Shown: piece after piece, positions 25,048-34,027 of the stretch
How the letters are laid out: each line of letters begins with the position of its first letter
Numbering within the stretch: the stretch's first letter is position 1
Origin: Phytomonospora sp040655735
Lineage (GTDB): Bacteria; Actinomycetota; Actinomycetes; Mycobacteriales; Micromonosporaceae
Length of the DNA: 58,163 nucleotides
Reading direction: 5' to 3'
Assembly: GCF_040655735.1 (NCBI RefSeq)
Contig: NZ_JBFAKK010000023.1
Location: 1 to 58,163 of the forward strand
Position numbers and translations under genes: made by a program
Notes under the pieces: model-generated
The model's input: the letters and a program-made list of their open reading frames with translations, nothing else
What the model was told of the DNA's origin: nothing
Database searches by the model: none

Positions 25048-25938
25048 TTAGCCCTGCTCGGCCTGGCGGTCTGTGTCGAACGGCTTGGTGGTGACCGCGT
25101 AGGGCTCCTGACCGATCGCGGACAGCGCGTCCTGCGTGGTCATGCCGTCTACCCGGTGCTGGATGTAGGCGTTGTAGTCGTCGAGCGGGACCGCGCGGAC
25201 CTCGAAGTTCATCATCGAGTGGTACGTGCCGCACAGCTCGGCGCAGCGGCCGACGTAGGCGCCCGGGATGTTGATGGTGACCTGGAACTGGTTGGTCACG
25301 CCGGGGATCACGTCGCGCTTGAAGAGCAGGTCGGGGACCCAGAAGGAGTGGATGACGTCCGCGCTGTCCTCGAGGAACCTGATGTTCTGGCCGGTGGGGA
25401 CCACGAGGATGGGGATGATGTCGCTGTCACCGGTGGTGGTGACGTCCTCGGCGTCCTTGGCGTTCGGGTCGGTGCCCGTCGCCGGGTACTGGAACTGCCA
25501 GTTCCACTTGAACGCCGTGACCTGAATGGTCTGGTCAGGGTTCTCGTCGACCTTGGTGACGTTGCTCTGGATGATCGCGGTGTAGTAGAAGAGGACCGCG
25601 ATGATGATGAACGGCGTGACCGTGAACAACAGCTCCATCGGGAGGTTGTAGCGGGTCTGCGGGGGCAGTTCCTCACCCTTCTTGCGGTAGCGGATGACGC
25701 ACCAGAAGATGAGGCCCCACACGAATACGCCGACGGCCAGCGCGGCGATCGCGGAGTAGATCCACATGTCGAACATCTGCTCCGACTGCGGGCTGGGCTG
25801 CGTGCGCGGCCACCCGAAGTAGAAGGCGTCCTCCACCGAACAGCCCGCCAGGACCGTGGTGAGGACCGCGCCGACGACGCTGAGACCGATCAGCCGGCTG
25901 AACCGCCGGGAAGCTGCGGACGATGGGCTCGCGGCCAC
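25048..25938 (-). CDS. ctaC: Cytochrome c oxidase subunit II
   Basis: 296 residues. GTG 25938 is chosen for the AGGAG just upstream. A lipoprotein-type signal ends in the lipobox LAGC (C33). Two membrane helices follow (about 60-82 and 105-121), then the cupredoxin domain. The CuA ligands are complete: H197 (IHSFWVPD), C232, E234, C236, H240 and M243 in CAELCGTYHSMM. It accepts electrons from QcrC. Subunit I (ctaD) is not in the window, as is common in actinobacteria. Divergent from the cysteine desulfurase gene. Confidence 0.95.
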   Translation of the reverse strand: MAASPSSAASRRFSRLIGLSVVGAVLTTVLAGCSVEDAFYFGWPRTQPSPQSEQMFDMWIYSAIAALAVGVFVWGLIFWCVIRYRKKGEELPPQTRYNLPMELLFTVTPFIIIAVLFYYTAIIQSNVTKVDENPDQTIQVTAFKWNWQFQYPATGTDPNAKDAEDVTTTGDSDIIPILVVPTGQNIRFLEDSADVIHSFWVPDLLFKRDVIPGVTNQFQVTINIPGAYVGRCAELCGTYHSMMNFEVRAVPLDDYNAYIQHRVDGMTTQDALSAIGQEPYAVTTKPFDTDRQAEQG

Positions 25939-26066
25939 CTGCTCCTGCCTTCCTATTTCGATCCTCTCCCACCGCTTCGGCGGGGGCGACACGGTGCGGC
26001 GAAGAATCGTCGACCGGTGATTCGGTCCTTGGGCACCAACGTCGGCAGACTACTGGACTAAACGGC

Positions 26067-26094
26067 TTGGTCGCACCACGGGGTGGAATATTGT
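26067..26094 (+). promoter_or_regulatory. Likely leaderless promoter of the cysteine desulfurase gene
   Basis: TTGGTC (26067-26072), a 16-nt spacer and TATTGT (26089-26094) precede GTG 26100 by 5 nt. Transcription would start at or next to the start codon, and no Shine-Dalgarno is present. Confidence 0.5.
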
Positions 26095-26099
26095 CGTGC

Positions 26100-27245
26100 G
26101 TGTCCTCGACCTATTTCGACGCCGCGAGCGCGTTTCCACTGCACCCCGCCGCGTCCCAGGCACTGGCTGCGGCTTTGGCCGACGGCTGGGCCGATCCGTC
26201 CAAGTTGTACAGCGCCTCGCGCCGTGCCCGGCAGCTGCTCGACGCGTCTCGCGAGGCCGTCGCGGCGGTCGTCGGCGCGCGTCCCGACGAGATCAACTTC
26301 ACCGCGAACGGGACGCAGGCGGCCCACGCGGCGGTGCTCGGCGGTCTGCGCGGACGGGCCCGGGCCGGGGACGTCCTCGTTCACTCGGCGATCGAGCATT
26401 CGGCGGTGCTGCACGCCGCCGAGGCCCATGAGCGCGACGGCGGGCGGGCGGTGCCGGTCGGGGTGGACCGGGCCGGGCGCGTCGACGCCGGGGCCTTCGC
26501 CGAGGCGGTGTCGGCGCCGGGTGTGGCGCTGGCGGCGCTGATCAGCGCCAGTCACGAGGCGGGGACGGTGCAGCCGGTCGGTGCGGTCGCGGAGATGTGC
26601 GCGGAGGCGGGGGTGCCGCTGTTCGTCGACGCGGCGCAGAGCGCGACGTGGCCGGGCGGGGTGCCCTCGGGCTGGTCGCTGCTGTCGCTGAGCGCCCGCA
26701 AATGGGGCGGACCGCCTGGAGTGGGCGTCCTCGGGGTGCGGCGGGGGACGCGCTGGGAGTCGCCGTGGCCGTCGGACGCCAACGAGACCGGCGCGCCGGG
26801 AGCGGTGAATCTGCCCAGCGTGGTCGCGGCGGCGGCGTCGCTGCGGGCGGCGGCCGGCGAGGCGGCGGAGCTGGCGGAGCGGCTGCGGTCGCTGACGGCG
26901 CTGGTCCGCGAGCAGGTGCCGCTGCTGGTCCCGGACGTGGAGGTGGTCGGGGATCCCGACGAGAGGCTCCCGCACCTGGTGACGTTCTCATGTCTCTACG
27001 TGGACGGAGAGGCGATCCTGTCGGCGCTCGACCGGGAGGGTTTCGCGGTGTCGTCGGGTTCGTCGTGCACCTCCTCGACGCTGCGGCCGTCCCATGTCCT
27101 GGAGGCCATGGGTGTCCTTTCTCACGGCAATGTGCGGCTGTCCCTCCACCGTGGCGTGACCGCCGGGGACGTCGACCGTTTCCTGCGTGTGCTGCCGGGG
27201 ATCGTGGCCAGGCTGCGCGAGGAGTCCGGGGTCACGGGACTGTGA
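26100..27245 (+). CDS. Cysteine desulfurase (NifS/IscS-like, PLP-dependent)
   Basis: 381 residues, class V aminotransferase fold. It removes sulfur from cysteine for Fe-S clusters or thio-modification. Visible sites: IEHSAV (H100), SHEAGTVQP, VDAAQ (D177), the PLP lysine in SARKWGGPPG (K201) and the sulfur-accepting cysteine in SSGSSCTSSTLRPSHVL (C323). The residue before the PLP lysine is R where IscS/NifS usually has H. GTG 26100 begins VSSTYFDAAS, the conserved first strand; upstream codons overlap the promoter. tusA, 14 kb away, is a possible sulfur acceptor. Confidence 0.88.
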   Translation: MSSTYFDAASAFPLHPAASQALAAALADGWADPSKLYSASRRARQLLDASREAVAAVVGARPDEINFTANGTQAAHAAVLGGLRGRARAGDVLVHSAIEHSAVLHAAEAHERDGGRAVPVGVDRAGRVDAGAFAEAVSAPGVALAALISASHEAGTVQPVGAVAEMCAEAGVPLFVDAAQSATWPGGVPSGWSLLSLSARKWGGPPGVGVLGVRRGTRWESPWPSDANETGAPGAVNLPSVVAAAASLRAAAGEAAELAERLRSLTALVREQVPLLVPDVEVVGDPDERLPHLVTFSCLYVDGEAILSALDREGFAVSSGSSCTSSTLRPSHVLEAMGVLSHGNVRLSLHRGVTAGDVDRFLRVLPGIVARLREESGVTGL

Positions 27246-27255
27246 AGGAGGGCCG

Positions 27256-27289
27256 GCCGGTCAGGACCCGGGCACTGGACCTGACCGGC
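27256..27289 (+). terminator. Terminator after cysteine desulfurase
   Basis: A 10-bp perfect stem (arm GCCGGTCAGG, 27256-27265 with 27280-27289) and a 14-nt loop begin 10 nt after the stop codon. Confidence 0.6.
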
Positions 27290-27921
27290 GGGCACCTCGC
27301 CGAAGCGGCCCGTCATTGCCGCCCCGGTGACAGCGAAGCCGGCCCCAGTCGCGCCTTGCCGCCTTGGGCAGCCCGCCCACACCGGCTTGCGTGCGAGCCG
27401 GTGGACGGGTCAAGGCTTTCGGCTTCGTTGTCGTCGGCGCAACAGTAAAGGCGGGCGCTTTATTTGCGCTTTACGGCTGGTGGAACGGCGTTTACCGGGC
27501 TGCCGGGAACGCTTTTCGGGTCAGGTCGGGGGTGGGCGGAAAGGGCCGTGCGCTGGGCGGACGGGCGGTATTTCCGCATGGTGGAGAAAAGTGCTCGACG
27601 GGGGACTCGCGGCCTCGAAACGGGCTACGGCGCGTTCGAGGTCGGGGTCCTGCGCGGAGACCGATGCGCGGAGTGGTTGTCGCGGCGTCGCTGGAGCACC
27701 GCGCCGAGGAACACCAGCGCCCGGCCATCCCTGACGCGGGAGCCGGCCTCGGTGAAGTGCCGCAGGGCCGCCTCGGCCCGCCGACGACGACGTCGGCGGC
27801 TCGCAACGCGTCCTGGGCGCAGCCGACTCGCGATCGGCAGGCTCTCGCGCAGCTTCCGTCGACGTTGAGCGGGAAGACGCCGACGGTCAGTTCGAATGCC
27901 CGAGTATGCCGAGGTGAGCGT
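27290..27921. other. Gene-less stretch with a possible TPR remnant on the minus strand
   Basis: No frame here has a start, ribosome-binding site and recognisable family. A long plus-strand frame entering it is antisense to the SARP gene. On the minus strand, roughly 27682-27780, a frame reads AEAALRHFTEAG then RALVFLGAVLQRR. This resembles the tetratricopeptide tail of a SARP regulator; it lacks a start and is frame-broken upstream. It could be a leftover of a longer or third regulator copy. Confidence 0.3.
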
Positions 27922-30834
27922 TCACAGCGCGATCTCCAGCGCTTCGTCGGGCCGGACGGGTCCGTCGCGGAGGACACGCGCGGCCTTGTCGGCGAGTTCG
28001 GGAAGGTCCGCGGCGGTGGCCAGGCGGGCGCTCTCGGCGAGGACGGCCTCGGCGCGGTCGTGTTCCCCGCTCAGGAGGTGGATGACGCCGCGGACGCGCA
28101 GGGCGCCGATGAGCAGGACGGGGTAGGGGAAGGCGGCGAGGGCTTCGATCACGGTGTCGGAGGCGGTCGCGGCGGCGCCGAGCCGTCCGGCGGAGACCAG
28201 GGCGCCGACGGTGTACTGCTCGGCGAACAGGCGGCCGGGGGTGTCGCCGAGTTCGGCGTGCAGGTCGACGCAGCGCCGGAACAGGGCCAGGGCGGTGTCG
28301 TGGTCACCGCGCCGGTAGGCGACGACGCCGGTCATGGTGAGGGCGTTGGCCTCGCCGACGCGGTCGCCGCAGCGCCGGAACTCGGCGAGAGCCTCGGTAT
28401 AGGCGTCCTCGGCGGCGTCGGCGGGCGCGAGGAGGTTGCCGAGCATGACCAGCACCCAGCCGCGCAGGCCGCGTTCGCGGTGGTCGCGTTCGCGGTGGCC
28501 GAGCCGCGCGAGTGCCCAGCGCAGCTGCGCTTCGCGGGCTCGTGGCGGGGTGCCGGTCTGGCGGGAGGCGATGGACAGGTCGGCGGCGACGGCCGCGGCG
28601 TGCGCGTGCTCGCCTTCGCGGAGGAAGTCGCGGCGCAGGCGGCGCAGGATCGAGACGGTCTCGGCGACGCGGCCTTCGAGGCGCATTCCCTTGGTGCGGC
28701 TGAAGAGCACGTGTGCCCTGGCGGTGGTGCCCAGGTCGAGGGTTTCGGTGTGCTCGGCCATCTGGCGCAGGTCTTCGGTGTGGCCGTGCAGTTCGAGGTG
28801 GTTGGTGGCGACGGTCGCAAGGCGCCAGCAGGTGTCGGTCTCGCCGAGTCTGGCGGTGTCGGCGACGGCGGCCAGGAGCGTTTCGTGCTCGGCGCGCAGC
28901 CAGGCCGCCGGGTCGGCGCGGACGTGGTCGAGGGCCGCCGGGTCTGCGTCGGCGGGTTCACCGAGGGCGGGGGTGAGGTGCTGGAAGTAGGGCAGGTGCG
29001 CGTCGGCCTCCCAGGCGCAGCGCAGCAGCGCCCGGTAGCCGGTGGCGAGCGCTCGCCGGGAGGCTTCCGCAGTGCCGGCGACGTGGACGGCGTAGAAGCC
29101 GACGAGATCGTGGACGCCCAGGCGGGTGCCGGGGCCCCAGCCTGCGCGGACCGGGCGGATGAGCTGGGCGTCGGCGAGTTCGCGGGCCTGGTGGAGGGCC
29201 TCGGCGATCGTCGCGCCGGTCATCGCGGCGGCGAGCCAGAGGCCGGCCTCGGGCAGCGGGAGTGCCGAGACGGCGCGGAGCATGGCGGCCGCGCCGGGGC
29301 TGACGCGGCGGTAGGCGAACTCGACGCAGGAGCGGACGCGGCGGTCGCCGGCGCTGAGTTCGTCGAGGCGGCGCTGCTCGTCGGTGAGCAGGGCGGTGAG
29401 CCGGGCGAGGGCGTGGGGTCGGCGGGCGAGCCGGGGGCCGACGACGCCGAGGGCGAGAGGCAGGCCACCGGTGAGGGCGGCGAGTTCGGCGAGGTCGCTG
29501 CGGCCGGCGGCGCCGGGCAGGCCGGACAGTCTCGCGAGGAGGGTGACGGCGTCTTTTTGCGGGAGGACGTCGACGGGGACGCGTTCGGCGTCGAGGCCGT
29601 GGAGCCGGGTGCGGCTGACGACCAGGGCGGCCGACCCGGCGGGTGGCAGCAGGGGACGGACCTGGTCGGCGCCGGCGGCGTCGTCGAGGACGACGAGCAT
29701 GCGGCGTCCGGCGAGGGTCGAGCGGTAGAGGTGTTCGCGTTCGGCGGGGTCGTCGGGGATGGCGCCGTCGGCGACGCCGAGGGAGCGCAGGAAGGAGGCG
29801 AGGACGCGGTGCGGGTCGCGGGGGTCGTCGGTGCCGCGCAGGTCGGTGTAGAGGCAGCCGTCGGGGTGGCGGGGGGCGGCGTTGTGGGCGGCGCGGATGG
29901 CGATGGTGGTCTTGCCGACGCCTCCGAGTCCCTCGATGGCGATCGGGGACTTCGCGGTGGTCAGAGCCCCGGCGATGGCGGCGAGTTCGCCGTCGCGTCC
30001 GACGAAGTGGCGGGGTTCGGGCGGCAGCTGCATGGGGTGGGGAATGTCGGGGCGGCTGGGGGCGGTGATCCAGGCGCGGGCCGCGTCGAGCGCCGGGCGC
30101 GGGTCGGCGGCGGGGTCGAGGCCGGCGAGTTCGGGGCCGGGGTCGAGGCCGACGGACTCGGCGATGACGGCGTGGGCGCGGCGGTGGGCGTCGGCTGCTT
30201 CGGTGGCGTCGCCGGCAAGGAGGTGGGCGAGGGTGAGCAGGTACCAGGTGCGCTCCCGCAGGGGTTGCGAGGTGAGCAGGGCGGTGGCGTCGGCGATGAC
30301 GGGCGCGGTGTCGCCGGCGGCGAGGTCGGCGACCATGCGCTGTTCGAGCGCGGCGAGGCGTTCCTCCTCCAGTTGCGCGGCGACGGCGGCGGAGGCGAGT
30401 TCGCGGCAGGCGGGTCCGCGCCACTCGGCGAGCGCGGCGGCGAAGGCCTCCCGCGCGGCGGGCCAGTTCCCGGCCGCGGCGGCGGTGGCGCCCGTGCCGA
30501 CGAGGCCCCGGAAGTCGGTGAGGTCGGTGGCCACGCCGGCGAGGACGTAGCCGGGGGCCTTGGTGCGCAGGACGGCCGTGGCGTCGAGTCCGGCGGCGGT
30601 GAGGGCGGCGCGGATGCGGTGGACGGCGATCTGGAGTTGGTTGGCGGCCGTCTTCGGTGGTTCGGGGCCCCACACCTGCGTGATGAGGCGCTCGCGGGCG
30701 ACGGTCTCCCCGGGCCTCAGGGCGAGGGCGGTGAGCAGCGCGCGGCCGCGGGGGCCGCCGAGGCGTGCCGCGGCGCCGTCGACCGACAGTTCCACCGGGC
30801 CGAGGATCCGCACCCGTACCACTGGTGCGGCCAT
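27922..30834 (-). CDS. SARP-family regulator with NB-ARC and TPR domains (AfsR-like), copy 1
   Basis: 970 residues. An OmpR-type winged helix with SARP features (1-100: VRILGPVELSVDG, GGPRGRALL and PKTAANQLQIAVHRIR) is followed by a bacterial transcriptional-activator domain (about 105-245). The NB-ARC ATPase has a P-loop GLGGVGKT (302-309), Walker B LVVLDD (380-385) and GGLPLAL. TPR-like helices fill the C-terminus (about 640-960). AfsR-type proteins activate secondary-metabolite or developmental genes after a nucleotide-dependent switch. GGGGAGGGG precedes ATG 30834. It lies 57 bp downstream of a second gene of the same architecture; no biosynthetic cluster is adjacent. Confidence 0.88.
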   Translation of the reverse strand: MAAPVVRVRILGPVELSVDGAAARLGGPRGRALLTALALRPGETVARERLITQVWGPEPPKTAANQLQIAVHRIRAALTAAGLDATAVLRTKAPGYVLAGVATDLTDFRGLVGTGATAAAAGNWPAAREAFAAALAEWRGPACRELASAAVAAQLEEERLAALEQRMVADLAAGDTAPVIADATALLTSQPLRERTWYLLTLAHLLAGDATEAADAHRRAHAVIAESVGLDPGPELAGLDPAADPRPALDAARAWITAPSRPDIPHPMQLPPEPRHFVGRDGELAAIAGALTTAKSPIAIEGLGGVGKTTIAIRAAHNAAPRHPDGCLYTDLRGTDDPRDPHRVLASFLRSLGVADGAIPDDPAEREHLYRSTLAGRRMLVVLDDAAGADQVRPLLPPAGSAALVVSRTRLHGLDAERVPVDVLPQKDAVTLLARLSGLPGAAGRSDLAELAALTGGLPLALGVVGPRLARRPHALARLTALLTDEQRRLDELSAGDRRVRSCVEFAYRRVSPGAAAMLRAVSALPLPEAGLWLAAAMTGATIAEALHQARELADAQLIRPVRAGWGPGTRLGVHDLVGFYAVHVAGTAEASRRALATGYRALLRCAWEADAHLPYFQHLTPALGEPADADPAALDHVRADPAAWLRAEHETLLAAVADTARLGETDTCWRLATVATNHLELHGHTEDLRQMAEHTETLDLGTTARAHVLFSRTKGMRLEGRVAETVSILRRLRRDFLREGEHAHAAAVAADLSIASRQTGTPPRAREAQLRWALARLGHRERDHRERGLRGWVLVMLGNLLAPADAAEDAYTEALAEFRRCGDRVGEANALTMTGVVAYRRGDHDTALALFRRCVDLHAELGDTPGRLFAEQYTVGALVSAGRLGAAATASDTVIEALAAFPYPVLLIGALRVRGVIHLLSGEHDRAEAVLAESARLATAADLPELADKAARVLRDGPVRPDEALEIAL

Positions 30835-30891
30835 GATCCCCTCCCCCGATTCGATGTGGGAGGACGAGGATAGTGCGTGGGTCCGGGAGGG

Positions 30892-33800
30892 TCAGGCGGG
30901 GTCGCGGGCGTCTTCGATCTTGTCGAGGAGCTCGCGGACGTCTTCGTAGCGTCGGCCGGACCGGTCGGGCAGGAGTTCGAGGGAGCGCCGGGCCGCGTCC
31001 TCGGCCTCGTCGAGCCGGCCCGCGCCGAGGTAGGACTCGGCCAGCAGTGTCGTCATCGTCTGCTCCACCAGCGCGTGCTCGTGGTGCCTGGCGACCTCGA
31101 TGCCCTCGACGCATGCCGCGACGGCTTCGGTGTGGGAGCCGGTGGCGTTGCGGATGACCGCGCGGCGTTGTAGCGCCCTGGCCAGGAACGAGTCGTGACG
31201 GAACTCCCGGACGGCCCGGATGACCTCGTCGTTGATCGCCGCCGCCGTCGCATGGTCACCGGCCGCGGTGTGGCAGCCGGAAAGGACGTGGCGAATGTTG
31301 AGCAGCCCCACGACGTCCCCGGATCTCGTGGCCACGGAGATGGCCGCGTTCTGGAGTTCGATCGCGCCTTCGATGTCGCCGAGGTGCTGGGCCACCGCGC
31401 CCATCGCGCTGAGCGCGGCCGCCTCGCCGCTGCGGTCTGCCGCCTCGCGAAAGAACACGTGCGCCGCCGCGAAGTGCCGCCCGGCGGCCTCCCGGTCGTG
31501 GAAGTAGGCGTGGTTGCCGCTGCCGTACTCGACGATGCCCCGCTGCGCCGAGACGGCCGGGCTCTGCGGTTCCGCGCTCGCCAGGGTGGCGCGCGCCCAG
31601 TTCAGCGTCGCCTCGGCGAGCCGGCGACGATCCAGTGGCAGATAGGCGTTGGCGAGGTCGGCGGCGACCGCCCCGGCTCTAGCCGGTTCACCGAGGGCGA
31701 GGTACCTGCGCCGCAGTGAGCGCAGCAGCGGCACCATCTCACGGTGCCGGCCGCGTGCCCGCAGCAGTGCGCCCTTCTGGCAGTCCAGCGCGGCGAGCGC
31801 GTCGGGGCCGAGCCCGGGCCTCAGCGGTTCGGTGGCCTCCTGGAGCCGGGCGAGGTCGTCGGCGAGGTCGCGGTGGTCGAAGGCATTGGTGAGTCCGGCG
31901 CTCAGGCGCCACGCCGTGTCGGCCTCGCCGAGGACGGCGGCGTCGGCGACCGCGCCGACCAGCAGCTCCCGCTCGACGGTGAACCAGAGTCCGGGGTGGG
32001 CCGCGGCACGGGCGATCGCCGCTTCCGCGCCGGGCGGTGCGGGCTGGTCGCGGTCGGGTGCGATGTAGGCGAAGTATCCGAGGTGCGCGTCGGCGACGGA
32101 GACCAGGTGGACGAGGAGACGGTATCCGCGGCGGCGCGCCGCCCGGGTGTCGCCTTCCTCGCCGCGGGCGTACACCCGCACCAGGTCGTGGGCGACGTAG
32201 CGTTCGCCCAGCCGCGGGTGGCGTCCGTCGGCCCGCAGGAGTTCGGCCTCGGCGAGCTCGTCGGCGAGTCGGCGGGCCTCGTCGACGGTCGTCGCCGTCA
32301 TCTCGGCGATGAGATCGAGCGAGCAGTCGGCGACCGGCAGGGAGGCCATGGCGCACAGCATCGCGGCGGCGGCCGGGCCGAGCCGGCCGTAACCGACGGC
32401 GATGCAGGAGCGGATGCGCCGGTCGCCGTCGGTGAGACGGTCCAGGCGGCGCTGCTCGTCGGCGAGGCGGGCGGCCATTCCGGGCAGGTCGAGGTCGCGG
32501 CGCCGGGCGATGCGGGCGCCGATGATGCGCAGCGCCAGCGGCAACCGTCCGGTCAGCGACATCAGTTCCCGCAGGGTCTCGGCGTCGCCCGGGGCGACGG
32601 ACGTGAACCTCGACAGCAGGTCGGCGGCCTCCTCGTCGTTGAGGACGTCGAGGCCGATGCGCAGGTCCGCGCGAAGGTCCGACAGCGCCGAGCGGCTGGT
32701 GACCAGAAAGGCGGAACGGCCGGCCGGTGTCAGCGGCCGGACCTGGCCGGCGTCGAAGGCGTTGTCCAGGACGACCAGCACCCGCCGTTCGGCGAGGACG
32801 GCCGCGTAGAGCTCCGATCGGCGCGCTTCATCGGAGGGGATGACGGGGTCGGGGACGCCGAGGGAGGTGAGCAGTGTGCGCTGGGCCCGGTAGGGGCTCT
32901 GCGGCTCCTCGTCCGCTCCGCGCAGGTCGACGAAGAGGCAGCCGCCGGGGAAGTCGGCGAGTCTCTCCTCGGCCGCGCGGACGGCCAGCGCGGTCTTGCC
33001 CAGTCCGCCGATGCCCGAGACGGTGACGACGGCGCCGTCCTCGCCGAGGGCCGCACCGATCCGGGCGAGTTCGCGCCCGCGGCCGACGAAGTCGCGGATC
33101 CGGGCCGGGAGTTCCATGGGACGCGCGGGTTCGGCGGCCGAGGACGGGCCGGTGACCCAGCCCCGGATCCGCCCGACCGCGCCGGCGGTGTCGCCGTCGC
33201 GGACGTCATCGGCGAGCCGGGTCAGCTCGGGGCCCGGGTCCAGCCCGAGTTCCTCGGCCAGCGCCCGCCGGACGCGGCGGTACTCGGCGAGCGCGCGCTC
33301 GGTGTCGCCGGCCAGGGCGTGGGCCAGGATGAGCAGGTGCCGGATCCGTTCGCGCAGCGGGCTTTCGGCCAGGGGCCCGGCGGCTTCGGCGAGGACGGCG
33401 GCGTGGTCGCCGGTGACCAGGTCGGCGACCATGCGCGACTCGACGGCGCCGAGGTGCTCCTCGGCCAGAGCCGTCGCCGGGGCCGATTCCGCCAGTGACG
33501 GGATGTCCTGGAAGGCGGCTCCCCGCCAGTGGGCGAGCGCGACCCGGTAGTGACCTCGTGCCGCCGGCCAGTCCCCGTCGCGTGCGGTGTTCTCTCCGGC
33601 GGCCGTGGCCCGCCGGAACTCGGCGAGGTCGCAGACGACCCGTGCGGGCGGATCGAGGACGTACCCGCCGTCCTGGCGGCGCAGGGTCCGGTGGGCGTCG
33701 AGACCGGCGGCGGCGAGCGCGGTTCGCACACCGTGGACGGCGATCTGGAGCTGGTTGGCGGCCGTGCGCGGCGGCTGCTCGCCCCAGATCAGGTCGATCA

Positions 33801-33951
33801 GCTCCTCGCTCGGGACGGTGCGGCCGAGCTTCCACACCAGGGCGGCGAAGACCGCGCGGGACCGGATCCCGCCGAGCGGGATCTCCGTCTCACCGGCGCG
33901 CAGCGCGGTGGGGCCGAGCACGTCGAAGCGCGGGGTGCTGTCCGTGGTCAT
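30892..33951 (-). CDS. SARP-family regulator with NB-ARC and TPR domains (AfsR-like), copy 2
   Basis: 1019 residues from ATG 33951, preceded by GGGAGG 6 nt upstream. Same domain order as copy 1: winged helix (1-100, PRTAANQLQIAVHGVR), activator domain (about 105-250), NB-ARC with P-loop GIGGLGKT (313-320), Walker B LVVLDN (392-397) and GRLPLALRIIGARIA, then TPR repeats to the end. Walker B ends DN rather than DD. The two proteins align throughout but differ at many positions, so the duplication is old or one copy was acquired. It is probably co-transcribed with copy 1. Confidence 0.88.
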   Translation of the reverse strand: MTTDSTPRFDVLGPTALRAGETEIPLGGIRSRAVFAALVWKLGRTVPSEELIDLIWGEQPPRTAANQLQIAVHGVRTALAAAGLDAHRTLRRQDGGYVLDPPARVVCDLAEFRRATAAGENTARDGDWPAARGHYRVALAHWRGAAFQDIPSLAESAPATALAEEHLGAVESRMVADLVTGDHAAVLAEAAGPLAESPLRERIRHLLILAHALAGDTERALAEYRRVRRALAEELGLDPGPELTRLADDVRDGDTAGAVGRIRGWVTGPSSAAEPARPMELPARIRDFVGRGRELARIGAALGEDGAVVTVSGIGGLGKTALAVRAAEERLADFPGGCLFVDLRGADEEPQSPYRAQRTLLTSLGVPDPVIPSDEARRSELYAAVLAERRVLVVLDNAFDAGQVRPLTPAGRSAFLVTSRSALSDLRADLRIGLDVLNDEEAADLLSRFTSVAPGDAETLRELMSLTGRLPLALRIIGARIARRRDLDLPGMAARLADEQRRLDRLTDGDRRIRSCIAVGYGRLGPAAAAMLCAMASLPVADCSLDLIAEMTATTVDEARRLADELAEAELLRADGRHPRLGERYVAHDLVRVYARGEEGDTRAARRRGYRLLVHLVSVADAHLGYFAYIAPDRDQPAPPGAEAAIARAAAHPGLWFTVERELLVGAVADAAVLGEADTAWRLSAGLTNAFDHRDLADDLARLQEATEPLRPGLGPDALAALDCQKGALLRARGRHREMVPLLRSLRRRYLALGEPARAGAVAADLANAYLPLDRRRLAEATLNWARATLASAEPQSPAVSAQRGIVEYGSGNHAYFHDREAAGRHFAAAHVFFREAADRSGEAAALSAMGAVAQHLGDIEGAIELQNAAISVATRSGDVVGLLNIRHVLSGCHTAAGDHATAAAINDEVIRAVREFRHDSFLARALQRRAVIRNATGSHTEAVAACVEGIEVARHHEHALVEQTMTTLLAESYLGAGRLDEAEDAARRSLELLPDRSGRRYEDVRELLDKIEDARDPA

Positions 33952-33972
33952 TTCGGCCTCCCGGCGGCGAAA

Positions 33973-34006
33973 GGCCGGAGCCCACGGTGCGATGTGGGCT
34001 CCGGCC
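33973..34006 (-). terminator. Terminator of the opp operon
   Basis: A perfect 13-bp stem (arm GGCCGGAGCCCAC, 33973-33985 with 33994-34006), an 8-nt loop and TTTC following on the minus strand. It begins 22 nt after the oppF stop and ends 22 bp before the SARP start. Confidence 0.8.
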
Positions 34007-34027
34007 GTCTTCTCGTGGAAAGAACCG

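Noticed and set aside
15013..27245. Missing ctaD as evidence of a broken oxidase
   Set aside because: In actinobacteria subunit I is commonly encoded elsewhere, so its absence from this window says nothing about function.
27364..30873. Plus-strand open frame of 1169 codons
   Set aside because: It is antisense to the SARP gene (27922-30834), is mostly low-complexity G/E/A/V sequence from high-GC third positions, and has no ribosome-binding site or family motifs.
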